A DNA stretch of 64,000 nucleotides from Bolinopsis microptera (taxonomy: Eukaryota; Ctenophora; Tentaculata; Lobata; Bolinopsidae). The notes below the pieces were generated by a model. That model saw nothing but the letters and a program-made list of their open reading frames with translations. It made no database searches and was not told the DNA's origin. How positions within the stretch are numbered: the first letter of the stretch is position 1; each line of letters begins with the position of its first letter. Positions 1 to 10,622 of this stretch are shown one piece after another. Both the position numbers and the translations under genes were made by a program. The stretch spans positions 9,618,901 to 9,682,900 of the forward strand of contig NC_087082.1 in assembly GCF_026151205.1 (NCBI RefSeq), read 5' to 3'.

Positions 1-215
1 CTTACTTTATGGTGACAATAGTGAAAAAAAAGGGAGTGGCGTGCCATGCATGCACCTTCTCTAATCAATGAAATTTTACGAAACTTTCAGGAAATTTTAG
101 TTTGACCCATATCTATATGCTCAAAAATTGTTATGCAATTTTAATACGAATTACGTGAGTTATTAAAGGGTTGCGTGTGCGGGCAGTTACTTATGGGCCA
201 CCCTGTATATAAGTC
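1..215. repeat. dispersed repeat, copy 1, with transposon-like terminus
   Basis: The first ~165 bases match, in inverted orientation and with moderate divergence, the stretch at 48170-48310 (shared blocks around GGTGACAATAG and GGCGTGCCA). Near 184-209 there is an end reading ATGGGCCACCCTGTAT, the same terminus as the Tc1-like MITE at 51419-52185. No coding potential seen. The left boundary is outside the window. Confidence 0.6.
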
Positions 216-941
216 ATTAAAGAGTTTACAATACACTATAACTATAACTGTACATTCTGATTCATCACTAAACTGTTATCCTAAAATAGGCACTGCGATA
301 CGAGACATGATATAAATGGACCGTACAACACCAACAACCAAGAAAGGAGTTCCCCACTGACTGAGTGAGTGGTTCTGGAACCGCAAACCTAGCAGCTGCA
401 GGTGCAGGAGTAGTTTGTATCTAAATCAGAAACGGCGTTGTATCAGTCAGAGTTATAAGTGTTTGTTAACACGTGATAGCAATACCAGCCGGCTCAAAGT
501 CTAATATTTTTTCACGACCTGCGCACTTATTCGCGTAACTTTTCAAGCAAGTTTCCAGACTCAGGTGAGTCTTGAACTCTTGAAATAAGCAGCGTGGGAG
601 GCTAGTGATTGCGAGAGAGCAATCAATTTTACTGACAAATGATCGTAACCTTTTCTTTTTCTAAAAATTGCTAGGTTGCTTTGTTGCTCGTATTTGACTT
701 TTAGTTCTACAGATTGAGAGTGTCATTATTGAAGGTTTGTATTTTTATCTAAAAGATTATTACAAAGACGATATTAAGGATCGCATTTTGGTTATGGACA
801 CTTTAGAAGAGTTGAATGAAATAAAGGATATAATCATAATTATATAGCTCGCTGTAGGCAATGTAAGAGGAATCTTTTATAGGTTTTTGCACAATTTACA
901 GTGTGAACATGTTGTTACCACGGTAGATTCTATTTGTACTG
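216..941. other. no gene seen
   Basis: AT-rich sequence with only short ORFs and no recognisable protein, RNA or repeat array. Confidence 0.4.
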
Positions 942-949
942 TATGATCC

Positions 950-1218
950 CAGTGGCGTAACGAATGCCCCCGCTGACCCCGCTGTGAGGAGGGGGGCGCC
1001 AACACGCAACGTTACTGGGGTACTAACAGAACTGCGCGTTTTGATCTAGAACACACTTTCTTAGATATTTTACCGGCCTATCCTCTAAAATCACCTGATT
1101 TGTTCAATTTTAGGGAGGGGCGCCAAAAGGGAGGGGAGCGCCAACAGGGGGCGTTTTTTCCGGGTGGGGGGGGGGGGGGGGGGGGGGGGCAACGCCAACA
1201 GGCGACGTTACGCCACTC
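950..1218. mobile_element. hAT-type MITE (family A), copy 1
   Basis: Non-autonomous DNA element with terminal inverted repeats CAGTGGCGTAACG / CGTTACGCCACT. It is flanked by a perfect 8-bp target duplication TATGATCC (942-949 and 1219-1226), the length made by hAT transposases. The interior is GC-rich, contains a long G run near 1166-1189, and has no transposase ORF. Other copies lie at 6141-6438, 31264-31552 and (truncated) 51166. Confidence 0.9.
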
Positions 1219-1226
1219 TATGATCC

Positions 1227-2043
1227 TGTTAATTATTAATATTTTAAAAGACGGCCGTATATTTGCTCCTGGAAGTCTAGTCTGTTTAGTATAATAGGAG
1301 GATCAATTAACTGTTCGAGAATGAATGCTTTATATAATTTTCTTCTTAAATCTTTAAATCTTTGCAGTATAGTAAAACTAAAGTTAATAGTAGTTAGGAA
1401 TCTTTTATTACTGTTAGTTTTATATTCATTCAACAGGGTATAATGTGCAGAAGTTTGTAGATACAGATCTCAAACTGAGTCCGAGGAATAAATTGTAATT
1501 TACTCCCGACTCCGATTCCGAACTTTGACTCCGAGTTCAAAATTTCATATTTTCAGGTATGTGCACATGTTTTTGGATACAGACCACACTGTACAAACTG
1601 AGGAATAGACTTCTACCGAGGGGTCGCCACAATAAGATTGAAGATGTTCAGACTCAGGAGCTGATATTTGGGGTATTTAAACAGTTCAAGTACTCAATAC
1701 CAACATCGCCCGTAAAAAGAAGACACTCTATTTGAATATTCAGCAACAAGCTGATCGGTAGTGGCTTCACATTCATGGTTCATAGCCAATTTTATGCCGG
1801 AAATTAAATGCATATGGAATAAATCTGAAAAAGGAAATGCGTATTTCAACAGCAGGATTACCAACAATTGCACCCAGTTCTCACGCATTAACAGGTTCCC
1901 AATCAGCCATGTCAGATTCTCAAAACGATGCAGTTGTGCCCGCAGGATCACTGGACACTGTGTGCCCTTGTGGAGGTATGTGATATCAAGTAGTCAAGTG
2001 TAGATCAGGTGCATATAAAGATACAACATGCGACCAACCATCC
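1227..2043. other. no gene seen
   Basis: Only short ORFs without recognisable motifs on either strand. Confidence 0.35.
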
Positions 2044-2475
2044 ATGAAGAAGCTAATGCATTTGAGCGATGAAAGTGAACTATTATCGATATTTATTTGT
2101 TATGACAAGTTTTCAGCAAGTTCCTCGGCAACCGTGGTTCCAACTAGCTCCTCGAAACAATTAACTGATTTACCTACAACCACCGGAAGGATACTTGAAC
2201 CGACTACAACCCTGTCTCTCTCCGTGGAACATACCCATGATCCCTTGGTGGAGGAGAGGAAGGAGCTCGTCAACTCTACGAGGAAGAACTGGAAGATCAA
2301 CAGCTCCCCCCAGAATATCCTGCTAGAGACCCTATCTTCATCAGCTACTCCGGATCTGAACGTCCTTCTGCCGAAATTGGAGTCCCTTGCAAGAGTTGCC
2401 CAACGAGCTACATTGTCGATTATTGATTACTTTATTACGTTAAAATTTTTTGATTTATGGGATTTCAATCAATAG
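2044..2475 (+). CDS. hypothetical ORF, 143 codons
   Basis: Open frame of 143 codons rich in Ser and Thr in its first half and ending in a hydrophobic tail. I recognise no family, signal peptide or domain. It may be an exon or a chance ORF; the lack of stops over more than 400 bp of mixed composition is the only support. The minisatellite at 2611 follows closely. Confidence 0.25.
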   Translation: MKKLMHLSDESELLSIFICYDKFSASSSATVVPTSSSKQLTDLPTTTGRILEPTTTLSLSVEHTHDPLVEERKELVNSTRKNWKINSSPQNILLETLSSSATPDLNVLLPKLESLARVAQRATLSIIDYFITLKFFDLWDFNQ

Positions 2476-2610
2476 TATTATTGAAACACAGAAATAATAA
2501 TCTACCAGTATAATTAATTGTAACTCTATAATAGGACTAGACTTTAAGTTTGTGCTAAATCAAAATGATCTGAGGCTCACAATAGGATTTCATGATTAAT
2601 TTGTCGCAAA

Positions 2611-2806
2611 ATAGTCACATCTGCAGAAATAGTCGCATCTGCAGAAATAGTCGCATCTGCAGAAATAGTCGCATCTGCAGAAATAGTCGCATCTGCAGAA
2701 ATAGTCGCATCTGCAGAAATAGTTGCATCTGCAGAAATAGTTGCATCTGCAGAAATAGTTGCATCTGCAGAAATAGTCGCATCTGCAGAAATAGTCGCAT
2801 CTGTAG
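2611..2806. repeat. 18-bp minisatellite, about 11 units
   Basis: Near-perfect tandem copies of AGTCGCATCTGCAGAAAT. Variants are a C/T switch in GTCGC/GTTGC. Because 18 is divisible by 3 the array stays open in several frames and encodes a 6-residue repeat, but nothing suggests it is translated. Confidence 0.95.
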
Positions 2807-2879
2807 ATTAAGCAGTTATTATTGGTTTTTATTCGGCATCTTTCCATGATAGATTTATCTACAGAAGATAATTTCGGTA

Positions 2880-3770
2880 CACTAATTAATGACTTATTAT
2901 AATAAATGACTTATTATAATGATCGCAAGTTTATGTCCTGCCGTCACCTTGGCCATATTTGGTGAGAACTGCAAAAGGTTTCTTAACTTCTAATTCTAAA
3001 GAATGGTTCGTTAAATATTAAACGAGTAATTAATTTGCGTTTTCTTGTGCTGCTTTGCAGGATTATAGTGGAATCAAACAGCCTTTCAGTGAACAGTTAA
3101 TCAGCTGTCGATTAACAAATAAGATGGAAGGGTTAACATGGTGGATCACATTGTGCAGAACTTTATTAATATGTGCATATTATTTCGCTCACCCACGAAT
3201 TATCACGTGACTTGAGTTTTTACGGTCTTGCTGCCGAACAAAACGGTTTTATACATAATCCTTGACAATAACATGTGACACCAACCCTAACCACAACCCT
3301 AACCACAACCCTAACCTCAACCCTATAAGTATAACTTAACCCTAAAAAGTCGAATTTGCGTTTTACTAGCCCATAGCCCGCCGTACGTGGCTAAAAGTGA
3401 AACATTTTTTGCCCATATAATATTGCTCGGTACTCCTCAGAGTCGGGCACGCCGTGCCCGGCACGGTATTTTTATTTGGCCGAGTGATTTATTGGGAGCG
3501 CTTTGTTTACGCTGATATGATATACTACTTATATGTTAGGTTCTACTTCTGAGGTTCATTAATCAAGGCTTTATCGGCAAACCAATTAAATTCATTATAG
3601 TGTAGTTGGATTGAAATTTGATCATGTAAATTAGGGCAAAGTTAACACTGAACACCACAAGCCTGAAGCCCTCTATCATGGAAAGATGTGCCAGTTACAT
3701 TCTACAGGTTATGTAGAATTACCACATCATATGTACAATAGAATTGTATACTTCCATTTCATTATCAGAC
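2880..3770. other. intergenic; short telomere-like tract
   Basis: No gene seen. At about 3290-3335 there is a degenerate run of AACCCTAACC blocks separated by AC or TC. It is too short and irregular to be called an interstitial telomere. Confidence 0.4.
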
Positions 3771-3773
3771 AGT

Positions 3774-3855
3774 GCTGCGATGGCCGAGTGGTTAAGGCGT
3801 CAGACTTGAAATCTGATGGGCAATGCCCGCGCAGGTTCGAACCCTGCTCGCAGCG
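3774..3855 (+). tRNA. tRNA-Ser (anticodon TGA)
   Basis: An 82-base class II tRNA. The acceptor stem GCTGCGA (3774-3780) pairs with TCGCAGC (3848-3854), followed by discriminator G. The A box region is TGGCCGAGTGG. The anticodon stem TCAGA/TCTGA encloses the 7-base loop CTTGAAA, giving TGA, which reads UCA serine codons. A long variable arm (TGGGCAATGCCC region) and the B box GGTTCGAACC are present. No intron. A T run beginning near 3861 would serve as the RNA polymerase III terminator. It looks intact and functional. Confidence 0.95.
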
Positions 3856-4384
3856 AGGACTTTTTTATTTTAACAATATCTCGTTTACGTTCTAAACTGC
3901 ACTTATAGCCCTATGTTATGTTTATAACACTATACACACTATGTACATTACACTACTTTATAGTTATACGATATACTTAAATTATCAGTATACACTAGAT
4001 ATAGTCACTTATACATAATACATTATACAGTATACACAAGTTATACAGTATACACAAGTTACTCCTTATGGCTTAGCACACACCTTTTGCCACATTCGCC
4101 ATACAGTACTAGCAGGAACCCGTCTACCCTAAAGTGGTGTCAAGACTCGAGAGACTAAAATAATTATTACCTATTTAATTCGCGTTTTTGACACCACTTG
4201 GGAGTCAAAATTTTGGGCACTAAAATTCTTATTCCTTGGCCAATTTTTAATTTTTTTCATGCTGATTTGAAGGCCATTAAAGCATTTGACCAAGTCAAAA
4301 AAGTTTCAGTTGTATATCTTTTACGGTTTTTGCGGAAAGTCGCGTTAAAGTTGATGCCGTGGTCAGTGGTGTCAGTAAAATGGC

Positions 4385-4735
4385 ACGGATCCATATATAT
4401 ATATATATAGATATCACCGCAGCCTTGAGGGCAGTACTAAATATTGCACGCGCGTGCGCGTGCAATATTTTATATCTCCACGAGGGCGCCAGCCCGAGGA
4501 GGAGATATTTTCGTATAGCACGGAGGGCCCAACGGGCCCGAGTGCTATACGATAGTTCTGCCCTCATGGCGAGGAATGATATCGTGTATATCCATGAGCG
4601 GGCGCTTCTCAAGTGTAGTTGTAATGCCACTAATTAGATGATCATTTACTAAGTTTTATAAATGTAAATATATCAACAATGTAATATATCCACAAGTGGG
4701 CGTTTATCACGCCCACTTGTGGATATTTTTTTCCA
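4385..4735. repeat. cluster of successive perfect or near-perfect hairpins
   Basis: Four inverted repeats follow one another: a ~28-bp GC-rich palindrome centred near 4453 (ATATTGCACGCGC arms); a stem with ATATCTCC/GGAGATAT arms near 4470-4515; a stem CGTATAGCAC/GTGCTATACG with GGGCCC inner arms (4513-4552); and a 17-bp stem (ATATCCACAAGTGGGCG) at about 4685-4726. Sequences outside the first three (GAGGGCAGTAC and GTTCTGCCCTC) also pair, so 4420-4570 can fold into a multi-branched cruciform. Confidence 0.7.
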
Positions 4736-4925
4736 ACAATCACAGCAAATTAATGTACAAGATTTCAGAAATTTTACGAGAAAATCATGTTGCTTTTAGT
4801 TTAAGATGTAGAACAGGCCAAAATGACTGACTATAGAACGAAAAACCAGCCGCTATCAAACAATGTTTCAGCTCATTGTTTCATGTACATATGATTTTAT
4901 TGTAAATGATCAATATATTAATATA

Positions 4926-5130
4926 GGCCCTCTCTCCCTCTCTCCCTCATCTCCTTATCTCCTTCTCACCCTCTCTCCCTATCTTCCTTTCTCCTTCTCC
5001 CACTCTCCTTACCTCCCTCTCTCCCTCTATCACTCTCTCTTTATCTCCCTCTCTCTCTTCATCTCCCTCTCTCCTCCTCTCACTCTCTTTCTCACCCTCT
5101 CTACTTCTCTACCTCTTTCCCTCCCTGGAA
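4926..5130. repeat. CT-rich low-complexity tract
   Basis: Degenerate CTCTCCCT-type polypyrimidine repeat. The long ORF through it is a composition artefact. Confidence 0.8.
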
Positions 5131-6132
5131 CCAGAACAAGCACCGCCAGTCGCCACAGAGCAGCTGCTACTACCACGTGAGTTGTCATTATCAGTTACCA
5201 GGGTAACCAGGGTTACCCGGGTAACCAGTTACTAGAGTTTCTGTAGCAGCTACTGAGTGACTGGACAATCAAAAGAAGTAACCCAGAGAGCTCGAGATCA
5301 CAGTCTGATCATGGACATTGAATATGAAAGTTAAAGATCAAATTTATAACATCAATTTAAATGGCAGTTTCAAAACAAAAACAGGGCAAAATATCTTTCG
5401 GGAACACAATAGAATAGCACGTAAAATGTCGGCCTAAATTTCAAGGTTTATCAACTGAAATAGTGAACTGAAAATGGTAAACACAAAACAATTATCGATA
5501 CTGAAAAATATCACCGGCTTAGACTTAACGTCTCCACGAATTTGGTAACCATAGTAACAGTGTGTCACGTGTTGATTATGAGCCAATCATGGCAACCTGC
5601 GTGATATATAAGGTATGCTCAGAGTTCAGAGTTGATACATTCTTTACATCCACATATTGCCGTGGGAACTATTAAAGTGTACTGTGTAATGTGTAAGTGT
5701 GGATCAATAACACTGTTCAGTGTTTAGATTTCATGTCATCTGCTCACGATATGTATCATCAGCCCTACCGGACACAAAAATTTATCGCTACTGGACAAAT
5801 TTCATGCGGGCTATATTGGCTGTATTGTTACTTGTCACGTTAAGTGTCGTCTGCTCGCGTGCTGTATTTTAAGCGGGCTGGACGCGCACTGTGTCTTGTA
5901 ACATCGGGCTGCGAGTGCTCAGATGACAAAATATAGCCCGCTGGTGGATATATATATATATCGTCTCGCTTTATATATAGTAAGATTGTATTACATGCCA
6001 GTAATTATATATAGTTTGAATTTCATACGAGGAGTGTTATAAAGTTGTTGTACTCTATAAGTGTATATTCACCTACAAGCATAACTGCTTGGCGTGATGA
6101 GGTACATCTTTGATTGGTCGAAGGTCTTTCAA
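5131..6132. other. no gene seen
   Basis: Contains a TATA-like GATATATAAGG near 5601 and many short AT runs but no ORF or RNA I can support. Confidence 0.35.
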
Positions 6133-6140
6133 CAACACAG

Positions 6141-6438
6141 CAGTGGCGTAACGTTACTTTGTGCCGCCCCCCTGCTGATTGCCGCCCCTTTTCCGCCCCT
6201 AAAATTTTGTGTCCCTAAAAAAAAAAAAAAAAAAAAAGGTCGGGTACTTTTTTTGCCGCCCCCTACACCTTTTTGCCGCCCCCTGAAGCAACAATGGTAC
6301 CCCAAATATTTTTTTCACGTAGTACACCAATAAGGCGCTTTTTCCGTGAAATCAGACCTACAATCCAGGAAAATGCCGCCCCCCTAAGGTGCCGCCCCCC
6401 TGCTAGCAGGGTTAGCAGGGGCGGTTGTTACGCCACTG
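6141..6438. mobile_element. hAT-type MITE (family A), copy 2
   Basis: Same CAGTGGCGTAACG ends as the copy at 950, flanked by a perfect 8-bp duplication CAACACAG (6133-6140 and 6439-6446). The interior contains an A run at about 6219-6237 and repeated GCCGCCCC blocks. No ORF of its own. Confidence 0.9.
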
Positions 6439-6536
6439 CAACACAGCATCATCACTTTCATAGTAGTCCCCGGCTTATGACGGGTTCATAGCGGTATTAA
6501 ACATGTTTTTCTGGGCCCAAACATTCTACGCTCCTA

Positions 6537-9500
6537 CTATGCTATTACTGGTCTCTTGACTAACTCCCAATCATCTGTCCATATGGTATTGTTTCTGGAC
6601 AAATAGATGGTATACGATGCCCTCAGGCTGATCTCAGCGATCTTCATGCAGGCCTTCTTCTTCTCTTTGTTGTTTACGTTCAGGTGGTTCATAAAGGTTG
6701 GGAGGCTATAGTTGTAAATGCCTCGAGCTCCCACTTCTACTGTCTGGAGCTTGCAAGCCCATCCGTTGGCTTCTATCTCTTCTGTCAGCTGCTGATATCT
6801 CTTCATCTTTCGCTTCTCTTGATCAGCAAAGTTCTGCTCATTTCCACAAGTCAGCTCCATTAGATAAACCTTCTTTGCTTTATCTGAATAGATCACTACA
6901 TCAGGTCTTAGTGGTGTAGCTGCAATGTGCTGCGGGAAGTTCCTCTGTCTCTCATCCTCATCAAATATTATCTTCCAGTCGTTGGCATCTGAAAAGAAAT
7001 ATCTTTGGGTCTTATGATGAGTTGGGTCAGCTAAGGTAACCTTCTCGCGCTTATTGCCTGCCTTGTGAAAGACCGACGGTGCCCTCTTCGATTCCTTGGC
7101 GATGTCGGAATTAAACTCTTCAATCTGTGATGAAACAGTCTTCATGATTTCACGTAGGACCTGATCATGGCGCCAGTTGAAACGTCCCTGTCTTAGTGCA
7201 ACCTTGCAGAACGTCAGGATATGATTGAGTGTCCCTTGTTTGCTGCAGAGTTTACAGTTTCCTGAAACGGCTTTATTCCAAAGCTTTAGGTTGCTAGGTG
7301 TTGACGCAGTGTCATGAATAGCATTGACATGGAACTTTAACAGTTCCGGACTAAGTTGATAGATCAAGTTATTCCACGTGGTGTCAAATGTCATTGTATT
7401 TTCCCATGTGAGAAAGAGGTTTTGCCGCTTTTTGTCAAAAAGTGAACAAATAAGTGTCTCTTCATCAAAGGTCCTCACCATGTTGGTTAGCAGTTTCCTC
7501 TCTGATGTGTCCTCATATCTTGTCCCATACCCGAGGCCAGTTGTACCAACTGCAGGTTTTCCAACTAACTCTTGGAAGTAAAGTTGGCGCTGACGGTCTT
7601 TCAGCTCTTTGGGATAAGACCACATCTTCTGTGTGTCTGCAATAGCCTTATGGTTAGAGTACACTTTTTTGATGTAGGGGTCACTTGAGTTACAAAGTTG
7701 GTGTCCCTTAATAAGTTGGATGACTTTGTACTCAGTGCAGATGTTTTTCAGCTGCAATCCTTTCTGGTCTCTACTCCTGTAGAGGACGGTGGTGGTACAA
7801 GGATGCGCAATCCCTAGCCACTTCTTAAGGTATCTGTTACACAGTGCCTCAAGCTCTCTCACAAATGTGATGGGTAGGTTATAAACAGTAAACCCCCATG
7901 ACATCTTACTAATGATGAGGTTGTTATACACCCACGCCTTCATTGGACCGGTGATTTCATCATTAGACGTTGTTTCCAAAAGGTCCTCTAACTTCTTCTT
8001 AATCATGGACCGAATTTCCTTTACCTCAAGATCTACATACATGTACATTCCTAGGAACTTCATTGGTGCTTGGATAATGGACGGCACCTGTTGTTCGCTT
8101 AGTACAAACTCTGCATCATAGGTATTGTACTTTCCTCCAGTACACTTCATAGACATAGACAGGCACTTCGATGGTTTAGCCTTCATTTTCTTCGACCAGT
8201 CCAGGAACTCTTCTACTACCTTCAACATCTTCTTCATCTCCTTCTCGCTCTTCGACAACAGGGTTAGGTCATCAGCAAATGCTTTCTTTGAGGTCTTGCT
8301 ATCACTGAAGCTTGGCTCATACCCAACTTGACTGCACAGTACAGCTAGAAGTTCCAGTAGGATGTTGAATACTATAAGGAACAGGATCACGGACAGTGGG
8401 TCTCCCTGGAACAGGCCTAGCTCATACCAGAATGTTCTGGATGTCCATTTCCTGCACTTAACTAGGACACTGAGGCTTCCATAATACTCTATTATAAGCT
8501 TAATGAAGCTTTCAGGTAGGTGGTACCGGCGTAGGGCATAAATAATAAGGCTGTGCGGGATTCTCCCATACGCATTCATAAGGTCAATCCAGATCACGTG
8601 GACTTGTCTTCTGTGGCTTTTAGCATCTTTAATCTCTTCAAGGAGGGCTTGAGTGTGTTCTAGGCAACCAGGGGTTTTCTTCATGAAACCTTTCTGTACT
8701 GAGGTGTCAATGAACAGATTTCGTGTCATGTGCTCAAGTACACGGTCTCCCCAGATGGCAAAGAACAGCTTCCCGCTACAGTTTTGGAGTGTGATGTTAC
8801 GGAACTTGCCAGGATCTTTTAGATCATCCGTTTTAGGAATTAATGTACTCACTCCCACCTTCCACTGTGGGGGGACAACTCCTGTTTTCCAAATCCTGCA
8901 TATCAGATGGTGTAGATGGTGACTGAAAGTTCGACACTTCTTGTAGATCAGGTAGTTGACACCATTTGACCCAGGTGCTGACTTATTTCTCCTTGACTTA
9001 AGCTTTAGGTGGAATTCATCCCATGTGGGTGGCGCTGTACTGCAGATCCAATTAGGTTTGTCAAGGTCTTTCAGTCCTGTGGGGTTTACATAGTCACGCT
9101 CTCGGTCATCATCTTTGTACTCCTTTTCAAAGAACTTAGATGCTTCTTCACTGTCGAACTCAGGCTCTTTATCTTTAGTCTCTTCCTTCGTGAGCAGTTT
9201 CTTACCATACTCATAAGGGTTTCTTCTAAAGAGTTTGGAGCTATTCTCTTTCATCTTTTTCCTTTCTTTCTTCTGGGCGGTCTTTCTTGCTTTTTTATGA
9301 AGTCGTACTAGTTTCAGGTAAGAAATCTTCTGTCTTTTAACCTGTTCATCATCATTCGAGTCACATACTCTCTTCCATTCCTTTCTGCTCTCTTTCTTCA
9401 TTTCCCTCAACTGTCTGCACTCAGCATCAAGTCTCGGTTTTTTCTTCGATGGTATAATGTTTGTTGAACCAACTTCGCATATCAACTCGAGGTAGTCATA

Positions 9501-9920
9501 GGTGGTGTTCTCAAGTAACTCCAAACCCTTACTAGGGTCGCTGTGTGTAGTGAACTGGAGACCAATTAGACCGAGGTCTTGATCAATCTTGTCCCACCTA
9601 ATATCATTGGCCTTAGGTAGTTTTAATCGAGTTTTAATAACTACCGGTTCTGGTGGATCTGCGTGAGATCTAAAGTTTGCAGACGTAGACGTCCTCCATT
9701 TTGCACTGTGGTTTGTATCCTGGCTGGGTTCCGTCTCCGTGTTACCTCCTTCCTGACCGATAATGCCTACGGCATCCTCTTCCAGGCTCTTGTCCGGTGT
9801 CTGCTTACAAAATCTCGCGTGTTTCTTCACGTGCTTAAACCACCTTTTACACTTATCACACTGTTGGTCGTGTGTAACACTCCGTCCTGTGTTGTTTCCA
9901 CTATCATCTTGCTGGCTTGT
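6537..9920 (-). CDS. non-LTR retrotransposon ORF (R2/HERO-like, restriction-like endonuclease type)
   Basis: One uninterrupted frame of 1127 codons. Near the N terminus (about 9860-9800) is a zinc-finger-like CDKC...H...H...C motif. A basic lysine-rich stretch follows. The reverse transcriptase domain has a motif-A block WIDLMNAYG and the catalytic FADDL about 550 residues in. Toward the C terminus come the CCHC motif (CKLC...H...C, near 7250) and a restriction-like endonuclease block RPDVVIY...ELTC near 6900. Zinc finger, RT, CCHC and endonuclease in that order define the R2 superclade; the endonuclease block looks closest to HERO elements. No in-frame ATG occurs before or near the zinc finger, so the start is unclear: GTG at 9830 lies inside the finger. 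With no stop or frameshift it may be young or active. The 3' side abuts the MITE at 6141-6446, so any 3' UTR is under 100 bp. Confidence 0.9.
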   Translation of the reverse strand, partial: TSQQDDSGNNTGRSVTHDQQCDKCKRWFKHVKKHARFCKQTPDKSLEEDAVGIIGQEGGNTETEPSQDTNHSAKWRTSTSANFRSHADPPEPVVIKTRLKLPKANDIRWDKIDQDLGLIGLQFTTHSDPSKGLELLENTTYDYLELICEVGSTNIIPSKKKPRLDAECRQLREMKKESRKEWKRVCDSNDDEQVKRQKISYLKLVRLHKKARKTAQKKERKKMKENSSKLFRRNPYEYGKKLLTKEETKDKEPEFDSEEASKFFEKEYKDDDRERDYVNPTGLKDLDKPNWICSTAPPTWDEFHLKLKSRRNKSAPGSNGVNYLIYKKCRTFSHHLHHLICRIWKTGVVPPQWKVGVSTLIPKTDDLKDPGKFRNITLQNCSGKLFFAIWGDRVLEHMTRNLFIDTSVQKGFMKKTPGCLEHTQALLEEIKDAKSHRRQVHVIWIDLMNAYGRIPHSLIIYALRRYHLPESFIKLIIEYYGSLSVLVKCRKWTSRTFWYELGLFQGDPLSVILFLIVFNILLELLAVLCSQVGYEPSFSDSKTSKKAFADDLTLLSKSEKEMKKMLKVVEEFLDWSKKMKAKPSKCLSMSMKCTGGKYNTYDAEFVLSEQQVPSIIQAPMKFLGMYMYVDLEVKEIRSMIKKKLEDLLETTSNDEITGPMKAWVYNNLIISKMSWGFTVYNLPITFVRELEALCNRYLKKWLGIAHPCTTTVLYRSRDQKGLQLKNICTEYKVIQLIKGHQLCNSSDPYIKKVYSNHKAIADTQKMWSYPKELKDRQRQLYFQELVGKPAVGTTGLGYGTRYEDTSERKLLTNMVRTFDEETLICSLFDKKRQNLFLTWENTMTFDTTWNNLIYQLSPELLKFHVNAIHDTASTPSNLKLWNKAVSGNCKLCSKQGTLNHILTFCKVALRQGRFNWRHDQVLREIMKTVSSQIEEFNSDIAKESKRAPSVFHKAGNKREKVTLADPTHHKTQRYFFSDANDWKIIFDEDERQRNFPQHIAATPLRPDVVIYSDKAKKVYLMELTCGNEQNFADQEKRKMKRYQQLTEEIEANGWACKLQTVEVGARGIYNYSLPTFMNHLNVNNKEKKKACMKIAEISLRASYTIYLSRNNTIWTDDWELVKRPVIA

Positions 9921-10138
9921 TTACCTACAATTATAATTGTAACATATTAAAAATTCAATCAACCACATGAGCTAGGAGAACTAATTAATACCACACGATT
10001 TTATACTTATATAAAAAGTGTGTAACCCAAAAGCGGCACATACATCAAAATCAATAATCATACATCGACATTGTCTATTATAAAATATTTCTAAATAAAA
10101 AGCATCTGATATTCCGATCAAACTAAGCTGATTCTGTT

Positions 10139-10245
10139 AACGGGTGATACTCGTAAAATATTTGTTTCAAATATAGGATTAGGACCGTCGACGAGTCCAA
10201 CTCGGCGCGCGTCCTGGTAGGTTATACTTATAAACCTACAATGAT
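10139..10245 (+). repeat. dispersed GC-containing repeat, copy 1
   Basis: Shares with 45727-45815 (same orientation) and 45897-45965 (inverted) the blocks GATACTCGTAAAATAT and TCGGCGCGCGTCCTGGTAGG, followed by a small GTAGGTT...AACCTAC hairpin. Possibly a short interspersed element; no polymerase III boxes were identified. Confidence 0.7.
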
Positions 10246-10622
10246 TCTGGTGATCATCATTCATTATATATGCCATCACCCAATAATTAAAGAACATTTT
10301 AATCTGTTGATATACTCACAATTATGCTTTACCTTTGAAATTGCAGATCATTAAAAACTTATGTCGTATTACTATTTACAAGAAATGTGTGCGTTGCTGA
10401 CTGCTTGTGACTGAAATAATGAGCTAGCAACTAAAATATAGATCTATAAATATCAATTGTATAGAATACCGCTGTGTTCAAAACGAGAGAAATTATTACT
10501 AAATTAACTGTCTGATAAACCAACTCTCTGTTAAAACCTCCGCAGACTTTCTATAATATAGTTATACATATCTATCATCAAGTTTGGAGTAAGTGCTGAG
10601 TGCACTTGGTATTTGAAAGTGT

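Noticed and set aside
2611-2806. Cysteine-rich repeat protein from the 18-bp array
   Set aside because: No start context, domain or splice evidence; periodicity alone explains the ORF.
3290-3335. Interstitial telomere
   Set aside because: Only a few irregular AACCCTAACC blocks with insertions; low-level chance or decay cannot be excluded.
5560-5740. Solo LTR or gene promoter with TATA box
   Set aside because: A TATA-like motif is present but no direct repeats, primer site or downstream ORF supports it.
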